A DNA stretch of 36,422 nucleotides from an uncultured Bacilli bacterium (GTDB lineage: Bacteria; Bacillota_I; Bacilli_A; RF39; UBA660): positions 1 to 36,422 of the forward strand of contig CANQJD010000008.1 of the NCBI GenBank assembly GCA_947624175.1, given 5' to 3'. Of this stretch, positions 1 to 8,457 are shown piece after piece. Every line of letters starts with the position of its first letter. Within the stretch, counting starts at the first letter, position 1. The notes beneath the pieces were generated by a model, which searched no databases, had not been told where the DNA came from, and was given only the letters and a program-made list of their open reading frames with translations. The translations under genes and the position numbers were made by a program.

Positions 1-12
1 AAAATCTCTATA

Positions 13-71
13 TTATTAGAGACATTTTCACTTAAAATTTATTTTTTTATTAGAGACATTTTCATTTAAAA
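13..71. repeat. Two tandem copies of TTATTAGAGACATTTTCA(C/T)TTAAAA, 34-bp period
   Basis: Copies at 13-37 and 47-71, at the left window edge. Confidence 0.8.
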
Positions 72-160
72 ATCACAATGATTAGAAAATCAGTATGTTT
101 TTGCTTGATATTTTTTCATTTAGTGTTATAATTTATTTAGTGATAAAAATTGGAGGTAAT

Positions 161-961
161 ATGAAAAAGAGAATCATAAGTGCCGTGGTTATGATTATTA
201 TCTTGGTACCTTTATTAATAATTGGGAAGTTACCATTTGCAGTACTTGCTTTAATACTTGGACTGGGAAGTGTTTATGAATTACTTAAATTAAAACCTAA
301 GTTACCAATGTTAACAAAGATTATAACTTTTATCTTAACAGGAATATTAATAATTTATGCTTATTTTAATAAAAGTATTTTTAATATTTTAACTAGTTTT
401 GATTTAAGAATCTTGCTTTTAGTTCCACTTATCTTATTAATTTTATTAGTATTTATCAATGACCAAAAGAAATATAACTATCAAGATGCTTTTTATCTTA
501 TTGGAGTAACGATTTTCTTAGGAATAGCATTTGGTAATCTTATTAAAATAAGAGAACTTGGTTTATATATATTCCTTTATTTATTAAGTATATCTGTGAT
601 GACTGATACTTTTGCTTTATTTACAGGAATGATGTTCGGGAAACATAAATTAGCACCTTTAATATCACCTAATAAAACAATTGAAGGAGCAATTGGAGGG
701 AGTTTATTTGGAACAGTGGCTGGAAGTCTTATTTATATCTTTTTAATTAAAGATTATCAAAATATTTTCTTACTAATACTTTTAACCTTATTCTTGAGTA
801 TAATTGGACAACTTGGAGATTTAGTTAAATCAAGTATTAAAAGAAATGCTGGAATTAAAGATTTTAGTAATTTAATACCTGGACATGGAGGTATTTTAGA
901 TAGATTTGATAGTATTATTTTTATAAGTTTAACATATATAGTTATATCTAGTTTATTTTAG
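161..961 (+). CDS. cdsA: Phosphatidate cytidylyltransferase
   Basis: Multi-TM protein with CdsA C-terminal signature (SSIKRNAGIKDFSNLIPGHGGILDRFDS); GGAGG SD before ATG at 161; upstream of rseP as in many Firmicutes. Confidence 0.93.
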   Translation: MKKRIISAVVMIIILVPLLIIGKLPFAVLALILGLGSVYELLKLKPKLPMLTKIITFILTGILIIYAYFNKSIFNILTSFDLRILLLVPLILLILLVFINDQKKYNYQDAFYLIGVTIFLGIAFGNLIKIRELGLYIFLYLLSISVMTDTFALFTGMMFGKHKLAPLISPNKTIEGAIGGSLFGTVAGSLIYIFLIKDYQNIFLLILLTLFLSIIGQLGDLVKSSIKRNAGIKDFSNLIPGHGGILDRFDSIIFISLTYIVISSLF

Positions 962-973
962 GAGGAAGATTTT

Positions 974-2044
974 ATGATTATATCAATTATTTATTTTATA
1001 TTTATTTTAGGAATTATTGTATTAGTACACGAATTTGGACACTTTATATTTGCTAAGATGTTTAAGATTCATGTTTATGAATTTGCAATTGGAATGGGTC
1101 CAGTTATTTGGAGTAGTAAGAAAAGACGAGAAAAGAAAATTAAAGAAAAAAAGAAAGTCAGTGAAACTATCTACTCTGTAAGGGCTGTTCCGATTGGTGG
1201 TTTTTGTTCTTTAGCAGGTGAGGGTAGTGAAGAAGATAAAGGTGTTAAGAAAGAAAATCTTTTACAAGGAAAACCAGTATGGCAAAGATTTTTAGTAATG
1301 TTCTTTGGAGCAGGTAATAACTTTATTTTAGCTATTCTAATTCTTTTTGTTGCAGCTCTTATCTATGGAAGTCCTACTTTATCAACCAATATTCCAGTTG
1401 TGCTTGAAGGGTCTCCTGTTGCTTTAGCTGGGTTAAGAGATAATGATAAAATTTTAAAAATAAATGATAAAACAACAAAAACTTTAGATGATGTTCAATT
1501 ATATTTAACAATAGCCGGTGAGAAAGAAACGAAGTTTACAATTTTAAGAAATAATAAAGAATTTGAATATAAAGTAACTCCTTTAAGTGGAGAAGAGATG
1601 AAGAAAGCTGGTTATAGTTTTGGTATTCAATTTAATAATAGTTTAGAAAGAGGCTTTGGAAGGTCAATTAGTTATGCTTTTACGAAATTCTATTCCATTG
1701 CAAGACAAGTCTATATTACTTTAAAGGAATTAATTATTGGAGGTGTTAGTCTAAATCAATTATCCGGTCCGGTTGGTATCTATTCAGCTGTTAATCAAAC
1801 AAGAGCAGCTGGCTTCTATAGTGTCTTAACTCTAACTGCTTTATTAAGTATCAATGTTGGTATTATGAACTTACTTCCACTACCAGCCTTTGATGGAGGA
1901 CGAATTCTATTCCTAATTATTGAAAAGATTAAAGGAAGTCCGGTTAAAGCGGAAACCGAAAACTTAATTCATAATATTGGGTTCTTCTTATTACTAGCCC
2001 TACTTATCTATGTAACTTTCAATGATATATTAAGATTATTCTAA
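974..2044 (+). CDS. rseP: RIP-type site-2 zinc metalloprotease with PDZ domain
   Basis: HEFGH zinc motif near the N-terminus, PDZ-like region, C-terminal NLLPLPAFDGGR motif. Confidence 0.95.
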   Translation: MIISIIYFIFILGIIVLVHEFGHFIFAKMFKIHVYEFAIGMGPVIWSSKKRREKKIKEKKKVSETIYSVRAVPIGGFCSLAGEGSEEDKGVKKENLLQGKPVWQRFLVMFFGAGNNFILAILILFVAALIYGSPTLSTNIPVVLEGSPVALAGLRDNDKILKINDKTTKTLDDVQLYLTIAGEKETKFTILRNNKEFEYKVTPLSGEEMKKAGYSFGIQFNNSLERGFGRSISYAFTKFYSIARQVYITLKELIIGGVSLNQLSGPVGIYSAVNQTRAAGFYSVLTLTALLSINVGIMNLLPLPAFDGGRILFLIIEKIKGSPVKAETENLIHNIGFFLLLALLIYVTFNDILRLF

Positions 2045-2071
2045 AAAGTACAAATTGTTGTACTTTTTTTT
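2043..2071 (+). terminator. Intrinsic terminator after rseP
   Basis: AAAAAGTACAA-ATTG-TTGTACTTTTT followed by further T residues. Confidence 0.85.
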
Positions 2072-2103
2072 AGGTTAGGTGAGTATGATTAAGTGGTGAG
2101 AAA

Positions 2104-2730
2104 ATGAAAAAGCAAAAGATAGAGGAAGAATTTAAGAAATATAAGTACAAGTATTTATTTTTAATAACAATTAGTATATTAGGTTTTATTTCAGGTATAA
2201 TATTTTCTAATATTTTAAGTTATTCAGATTTTAAAGATGTAAGTAGTGTTGTCAAAGACTACTTTTTAAATTTAAAAGATAATGTTGAGATTAATTATTT
2301 AAGTAATTTTATTAATTATCTAAGTGTTAATTCCTTATATTTAATTTTATTATTTATCTTTGGATTATCAATAATTGGGATTGTTTTAAATCCGTTTATT
2401 CTTTATTTTAAAAGTATGGTTTTAGGGTTTTCCATTGGAGTTATTATTGCTATTTATGGTTTTGCTGGAATACCATTTGCCATATTTTATATCTTCCCAC
2501 ATCAAATATTAAATATGATTATTTATATTTTAATGTCTTTCTATGGAATGAATTTAGCAATTAGGTTATTTAAATCTTTATTTTTAAGAAAATCAAGTAA
2601 CTACACAGAATTTATGCGGAAGTATTTAAAAGTTTTAGGATTATCATTCATTGTTTTAATAATATCAGCCCTTTATGAAACATTTTTAGCTGATTTAGTT
2701 ATGAAACTTTTTACTTTTTTAATAAAATGA
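2104..2730 (+). CDS. SpoIIM-like (stage II sporulation protein M family) membrane protein
   Basis: Multi-TM protein with SpoIIM-like NPFILYFKSMVLGFSIG...PHQILN pattern. Confidence 0.6.
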   Translation: MKKQKIEEEFKKYKYKYLFLITISILGFISGIIFSNILSYSDFKDVSSVVKDYFLNLKDNVEINYLSNFINYLSVNSLYLILLFIFGLSIIGIVLNPFILYFKSMVLGFSIGVIIAIYGFAGIPFAIFYIFPHQILNMIIYILMSFYGMNLAIRLFKSLFLRKSSNYTEFMRKYLKVLGLSFIVLIISALYETFLADLVMKLFTFLIK

Positions 2731-2763
2731 TGTATAATAGTCATGTTTAGAAGTGGTGATGTT

Positions 2764-3870
2764 ATGAAAAAAGTTGTTATTGGTATGTCAGGGGGCGTTG
2801 ATTCAAGTGTTGCTGCCATTTTACTGCAAAAACAAGGTTATGAAGTAATTGGTTTATTCATGCGTAATTGGGATAGTTCAATTAATAATGATTATTTAGG
2901 TAATCCTAACTTAAATAATGATATATGTCCTCAAGAAACTGATTATAATGATGCCAAAGCCGTTTGTGAAAAACTTAATATTCCTTTATATCGAGTTGAT
3001 TTCGTTAAAGAATATTGGGACTTTGTTTTCACTTATTTTTTAGATGAATTAAAGGCTGGTAGAACACCAAATCCTGATATTATGTGTAATAAGTATATTA
3101 AATTTGATTTATTTATTAAAGAAGCCAAGAAATTAGGGGCTGATTATATAGCAACGGGTCATTATGCAAGACTAAAAGAAGGTAATTTACTTCGAGGGGT
3201 AGATGATAATAAAGACCAAACTTACTTTTTATCTCAATTATCAAAAAAGCAACTTGAGAATGTTTTATTTCCTGTCGGGGATTTAAAGAAAGAAGAAGTA
3301 AGAAAGATTGCTTTAGAATATGATTTAGTAACGGCAAAGAAAAAAGATTCAACTGGAATATGTTTTATAGGGGAAAGAAATTTCAAAGAATTTTTAAAGA
3401 ATTATTTACCTAGTCAGCCGGGTAGAGTCTTGGATATTGAAACCATGAAAGAAGTTGGAAAACATCAAGGGTTAATGTATTATACAATCGGACAAAGGAA
3501 AGGACTTAATATTGGAGGTAACTCTGATAAAATGTTTGTTGTTGGTAAAAATTTAAAAGATAATATCTTATATGTTTGTTTTAAGGAAGATAACGAGTAT
3601 TTAAAAAGTGATAGTTGTGTTGTTTCCAATATGAATTTTATAAGTGATTTAAGACCTGAGAAGGCAACGGCTAAATTTCGTTATCGGCAAAAAGATATTG
3701 ATGTTACGATTGAATATAAAAGTGATGATGAAATAATAGTGCATTATGACAATGTAAAAGCTGTAACTCCAGGTCAAGCTTGTGTTTTATATCTTGGTAA
3801 TATTTGTCTTGGTGGTGGTATAATTAAAGAAGTTCGAAAAGAAAATAAGAAATTATGGTACCTTTTATAA
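2764..3870 (+). CDS. mnmA: tRNA-specific 2-thiouridylase
   Basis: GMSGGVDSSVAA PP-loop, GRTPNPDIMCNKYIKF, KDSTGICFIGERNF, YTIGQRKGLNIGG motifs. Confidence 0.96.
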   Translation: MKKVVIGMSGGVDSSVAAILLQKQGYEVIGLFMRNWDSSINNDYLGNPNLNNDICPQETDYNDAKAVCEKLNIPLYRVDFVKEYWDFVFTYFLDELKAGRTPNPDIMCNKYIKFDLFIKEAKKLGADYIATGHYARLKEGNLLRGVDDNKDQTYFLSQLSKKQLENVLFPVGDLKKEEVRKIALEYDLVTAKKKDSTGICFIGERNFKEFLKNYLPSQPGRVLDIETMKEVGKHQGLMYYTIGQRKGLNIGGNSDKMFVVGKNLKDNILYVCFKEDNEYLKSDSCVVSNMNFISDLRPEKATAKFRYRQKDIDVTIEYKSDDEIIVHYDNVKAVTPGQACVLYLGNICLGGGIIKEVRKENKKLWYLL

Positions 3871-3887
3871 ATAAAATTTTAAATTGC

Positions 3888-3947
3888 TTGACAAAATTTA
3901 ACAAATTGCAATAATTTAGTTGACAAAATACGAGAATTTGGTAAAAT
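3888..3947 (+). promoter_or_regulatory. Tandem sigma-A-like promoters upstream of HTH protein
   Basis: TTGACA at 3888-3893 and 3920-3925; second pairs with TAAAAT at 3942-3947 (16-bp spacer), then AGGAGG SD. Confidence 0.6.
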
Positions 3948-3966
3948 TAATTTAGGAGGTACAAAT

Positions 3967-4734
3967 ATGAGTAAAATTAGTGATGTTTTAACAGAGATAG
4001 GAGTTTCTAAAGTTCGGTTAGCAAAGTATTTGGGGGTATCAAGACAGATGCTATATAATTATTTGGCACTTCCCGAATTAGCAGATTGGCCAAGTGAAAA
4101 AGCAACGAGATTATTACAACTATTAGAAATTAAAAAAGAAGAAGATTTAGATACTTTAGAAATAACTGGAGAATATATAATTAAAATTGATACCAAGTTA
4201 AATGAAGGAGTTAAAGTTGCTATAACCGGCAATAACTTAATTGATTTAAAAGGATTTAACAGGAAGGAAGTAGAAATCCTTACGGATATTACAACCCTTT
4301 TAAAAGATAAACTTCGTGATGACCATACAAAAGATACTTATAATCTATACGTTTATTTATATCATTATTTACAAAGTATGGAAAACAATAAAGAACTTCG
4401 TTATTTACTATGTTTTATTTCTAAATTAATGGGATTCACTGATCCAATGGAATTTCTATTTAATCAAGATCAACAATTTAGTTTTGAAAGTATAATTTTT
4501 AGTGCTTTTACTTTATATAGTCAAGGTGGAGCATCAAAGAGTAAGATAGTTGATTCCCATAAGAGATTTGTTCAAGAAATTGAAAGAAGACATGAAGAAA
4601 AATTAAGTCGGACTCAAGAATTAAATACGGTTAAAGAACAAGCCTTAAAAGAACTTGGTTTTGCAACTATAACTGAAGATAATGCTAAAGATGTATTTGA
4701 AAAAATAGCTGAAATTCAATCACGTAGTAATTAA
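3967..4734 (+). CDS. Helix-turn-helix DNA-binding protein
   Basis: N-terminal HTH: VRLAKYLGVSRQMLYNYLALPE; remainder unrecognised. Confidence 0.6.
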   Translation: MSKISDVLTEIGVSKVRLAKYLGVSRQMLYNYLALPELADWPSEKATRLLQLLEIKKEEDLDTLEITGEYIIKIDTKLNEGVKVAITGNNLIDLKGFNRKEVEILTDITTLLKDKLRDDHTKDTYNLYVYLYHYLQSMENNKELRYLLCFISKLMGFTDPMEFLFNQDQQFSFESIIFSAFTLYSQGGASKSKIVDSHKRFVQEIERRHEEKLSRTQELNTVKEQALKELGFATITEDNAKDVFEKIAEIQSRSN

Positions 4735-4765
4735 TATAATAAAAGAATAAAAAGGATGATGAAAT

Positions 4766-5047
4766 ATGGAAATATTAGAAGCAGTAACAAAGAATAAAGA
4801 TACTTGGAATGTTACATTTTATTATGTATTGGTACTAGTATTCTTAATTGGTTTCTTTTGGACTTATCTTCAAGTATTTGTAAAACCTTTAAAGAAAAAG
4901 AAAACTTTAAAAGAAAATATTATTTATCAGCATAGTGAAGATATAATTGAGAAATCTGATATTGAAAATGAATTAAAAAAGAAAAAACAAACTCAAAAAG
5001 CAAATAATAATAAGAAAACTAATAAAAAGAAAATGAATTTATATTAA
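4766..5047 (+). CDS. Small single-TM protein with Lys/Asn-rich tail
   Basis: SD AAGGATGATG; one TM helix (YYVLVLVFLIGFFWTYLQVF) followed by a basic tail. Confidence 0.6.
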   Translation: MEILEAVTKNKDTWNVTFYYVLVLVFLIGFFWTYLQVFVKPLKKKKTLKENIIYQHSEDIIEKSDIENELKKKKQTQKANNNKKTNKKKMNLY

Positions 5048-5149
5048 AGAGACTTCAAATAGTCTTTTTAATTTGTCAATGTATTAAATAAAATTAAAAA
5101 TTTATAAATAAGAAAAATTAATTACAGATAATGATTTGAGGAGTTAAAA

Positions 5150-5725
5150 ATGAAAAATAAAAAATATGTAAAAGTTATGTATGGTATTACTTCTGGAGCA
5201 GATAATGATTTTAAATATAAAATAAATCAAGTTAATGTAAGTAATAATTGGAATCCATCTGCAAAAAATGGGAAAGATTTTGGTGGGTTCAATTATACAA
5301 CAGAAGACTGTATATTAAGATGGTTGCATAGAGGAGATACAATATATGATGTAGAAATTCCAAATGATGCTGAAAATATTAAAATAGAAAGTTCAACAAC
5401 CATATATAGAACTAATAAAATAATAATTAGTAATCCTAGAAAGGTTGATGATGAGTTAGCATTACATTTCTATAAAATATCAAAAATTCCAGAAAAGTCA
5501 TATTATAAAGCATTAGGTGCTGTAAGTATTATGAATTATAGAAAAACTGCTTATGCAATAATTAAAGATAAAATAAATGAATCTAATATTAACGAAGTAT
5601 TAGAAGAATGGAATGATTTTATTTCTAATGGTAGTGAAAATGATAGAAATGAACTTAAAGGGCTTGTAAAAGAAGTAAATGATAAACTAAATAAAATAAA
5701 AGGAAATATATATGAAAATTCTTAA
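5150..5725 (+). CDS. Hypothetical protein
   Basis: 191-aa ORF with GAGGAG SD; no family recognised. Confidence 0.6.
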   Translation: MKNKKYVKVMYGITSGADNDFKYKINQVNVSNNWNPSAKNGKDFGGFNYTTEDCILRWLHRGDTIYDVEIPNDAENIKIESSTTIYRTNKIIISNPRKVDDELALHFYKISKIPEKSYYKALGAVSIMNYRKTAYAIIKDKINESNINEVLEEWNDFISNGSENDRNELKGLVKEVNDKLNKIKGNIYENS

Positions 5726-5845
5726 TTTATTTAAGATTTCTTTCTTTTTAATATAATTAATTTAACTTTAAATTTACACATTTTAAACCATTTCTAATTT
5801 ACTTCTTAAGTATTACATGATATACTTATATAAGAGAGTGATAAC

Positions 5846-7240
5846 ATGAATCAGAAAAAAGAACTTATTAAAAATACCCTTATTATTTCAATAGGTAAGT
5901 TTAGTACTCAACTAGTTAGTTTTTTATTACTACCTTTATATACAAGTATGCTTACAACAAGTGAATATGGTGCTTATGATTTTTTAAATACAATATCCAT
6001 TTTCTTAATACCTTGTGTTACTTTATTAATGGATGAAGGAATGTTTAGGTTTTTAATTGATGCTAAAAAAGATTATGAAAAAGGAGAAATATTCTCAGTT
6101 ACAACTATATTCTCATTAGTTAGTTTCGTTGCTTGGAGTATTTTAATTGTTATAGTTGGCATGATAGTTCATTATCCATATACTATCTATTTAATCTTTT
6201 ATATTTTAGCAAGTTTGTTATCAGCCCTTGCTGGTTCATCAGCTCGTGGTATGGGTAAATTTAAAATATATTCTGTCTTTTGTTTCTTTTCAAGTTTCTT
6301 TACAATTGCTTTAAATATTTTATTTATTGTCGTTTTAAAAATGGGACTTGTTAGTTTATTTATCTCATATATAATTGCTAATAGTGCAGTTTCAATTTGG
6401 CTTTTATTTAAACTTAAAATGCATAAATTGGTTAAATTTAAATACTTAAACAAAAAGAAAATTCAAGAAATGGTTAAATATTCTTGGCCACTTGTTCCAA
6501 ATAGTATTTCCTGGAATGCTATTGCTTTAACAGATAGGCTTTTAATTATTCATTATTTAGGAGAAGGAAAAAATGGTATATACTCAGTTGGTAATAGATT
6601 TCCAACCATAATCAATACTTGTTATAGTTATTTTAATATCTCTTGGAAAGAATCAGCTAGTAAAGTCGTTAAAGAAAAAGATAAAGATGATTTCTATAAT
6701 AGTGTTTATATTGATCTTAAACATTTATTAATTTGTGTTTCAATTTTAATTATTGCTGGTCTTCCATTTATCTTTAATCTATTAATTAAAAATGCTTACA
6801 GAGAAGCCTATTTCTATATTCCAATTATGGTAATATCGGTTTATTTTTCCAATATGTCTAATTTCTGTAGTGGTATCTTTTCAGCTTATAAAGATACAAA
6901 AATACTTGCTAAAACAACGATTGTTTCAACCTTAATCAATTTAGTAGTAGGTTTTGCTCTTATTAGATATATTGGTTTATATGCAACTGTCTTTGCAACT
7001 TTAGTATCTTACTTTGTTATATTTATATATCGAAATTATAAATTAAGAAAATATATTGTTTTAAAGAAAGATAATTATATGTTTTTAAATTTATTTGTGC
7101 TTTTGCTTGTAACTTTATTATATTATACTAAGAATTTATGGTTAATCTTAGTAGGACTTGGAATAGCATTATTCTATACTTATTATTTAAATAAAAACTT
7201 TATAAAGGCGATTATGAAGAAGATACGGAGGAAAGCCTAA
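5846..7240 (+). CDS. Polysaccharide/oligosaccharide flippase (MOP/Wzx-like)
   Basis: About 12 TM segments; N-terminus KNTLIISIGKFSTQLVSFLLLPLYTSMLTTSEYGAYDF typical of the Wzx/RfbX family. Confidence 0.85.
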   Translation: MNQKKELIKNTLIISIGKFSTQLVSFLLLPLYTSMLTTSEYGAYDFLNTISIFLIPCVTLLMDEGMFRFLIDAKKDYEKGEIFSVTTIFSLVSFVAWSILIVIVGMIVHYPYTIYLIFYILASLLSALAGSSARGMGKFKIYSVFCFFSSFFTIALNILFIVVLKMGLVSLFISYIIANSAVSIWLLFKLKMHKLVKFKYLNKKKIQEMVKYSWPLVPNSISWNAIALTDRLLIIHYLGEGKNGIYSVGNRFPTIINTCYSYFNISWKESASKVVKEKDKDDFYNSVYIDLKHLLICVSILIIAGLPFIFNLLIKNAYREAYFYIPIMVISVYFSNMSNFCSGIFSAYKDTKILAKTTIVSTLINLVVGFALIRYIGLYATVFATLVSYFVIFIYRNYKLRKYIVLKKDNYMFLNLFVLLLVTLLYYTKNLWLILVGLGIALFYTYYLNKNFIKAIMKKIRRKA

Positions 7241-7242
7241 TC

Positions 7243-8448
7243 ATGAAAGTAGTTAAAATTATTACCTTAATATTAAATTTAGTTGTTTTTATCTATAGTC
7301 TTTATTTTATTATTTTTGGTATTTTACCGCTTTTTAAGAAAAAGAAAAAAGAAAAGACATTTGAACCTAAACACCGTTTTCGAATTATCATAGCAGCCAG
7401 AAATGAAGAATTAGTTATTCCAGATTTAATAGATAGTTTAAAGAAACAAGATTATCCTAAAGATATGTATGATATCTATGTTGCACCAAATAATTGTACG
7501 GATAATACCAAAAAAGTTAGTTTAGAACATGGAGCCAAAATAATTGATATAAAAGTTCCAGTTAAATCCAAAGGAGAAGTTTTAAATTATATCTATAAAA
7601 AGTTTAGAAATGATAAAAGTTTTGATACTTATGTTATCTTTGATGCTGATAATGTTGTTGATAAGAATTTTTTGAAAGAAATGAATAATAAATTATTAAA
7701 TGGTTATGAAGTTGCTCAAGGATTTAGAGATTGTAAAAATCTTTATGATAATTGGTTAAGTGGAAGTTATGCAATTTCTTATTACTTACAACATCTTTTC
7801 TTGTATGAAACAAGAGAAAAACTTGGGGCTAGTGCTAGTATCAATGGAACTGGTTATGTAATAACCAAAAAGGCTCTTGAAAAATTAAATTATAAGGCTA
7901 CAACTTTAACTGAAGATATTGAATTAAATACAGTATGTGCAATTAATAATCAAAAAATTGGTTATGCTTCGAAAGCTATTTTATATGATGAACAAGTTGA
8001 TAAATTTGGTTGTTCAATTAAACAAAGAAATAGATGGAATAGGGGATTTTTACAAATATTAAAAGGTTATTTAAAAGATTTAGTTACTTGTTTTAAAAAA
8101 CATCATACTTTAATTGCTATTGATAATATAGTTTTAATCTTTGGACCTATTTATCAAGTTTTATTAGTCATAGTAACTATAATGAATATAATAGTTACCA
8201 ATAATATTTTAATAACCTTGTTATTTGGAGTTGTATCATATTTAGCAAGTGTTTTATTAGCTTTATTTTTATGTATTTATTATAAGAAAAAGATTATACC
8301 TTTACTTCCAGCAATTTTCCTATTTTCAATCTTCTTAGTAAGTGGTATTATATCATCAGTTATAGCCCTTATTAAACCAAATGGAGAATGGGAAGAAATA
8401 AAACATATTAAAAGAGCTAATATTGAAGAAATCGCGAAGAATAATTAG
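7243..8448 (+). CDS. Glycosyltransferase family 2, membrane-associated
   Basis: RFRIIIAARNEELVIPDLIDSLKKQDYP, DADN motif, QxxRW-like QRNRWNRG, C-terminal TMs. Confidence 0.88.
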   Translation: MKVVKIITLILNLVVFIYSLYFIIFGILPLFKKKKKEKTFEPKHRFRIIIAARNEELVIPDLIDSLKKQDYPKDMYDIYVAPNNCTDNTKKVSLEHGAKIIDIKVPVKSKGEVLNYIYKKFRNDKSFDTYVIFDADNVVDKNFLKEMNNKLLNGYEVAQGFRDCKNLYDNWLSGSYAISYYLQHLFLYETREKLGASASINGTGYVITKKALEKLNYKATTLTEDIELNTVCAINNQKIGYASKAILYDEQVDKFGCSIKQRNRWNRGFLQILKGYLKDLVTCFKKHHTLIAIDNIVLIFGPIYQVLLVIVTIMNIIVTNNILITLLFGVVSYLASVLLALFLCIYYKKKIIPLLPAIFLFSIFLVSGIISSVIALIKPNGEWEEIKHIKRANIEEIAKNN

Positions 8449-8457
8449 AGGTGGAAT

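Noticed and set aside
3116-3352. - strand ORF inside mnmA
   Set aside because: Antisense to a conserved gene, no SD, no recognisable domain.
6199-6453. - strand ORF inside the flippase gene
   Set aside because: Antisense shadow of a clear membrane protein.
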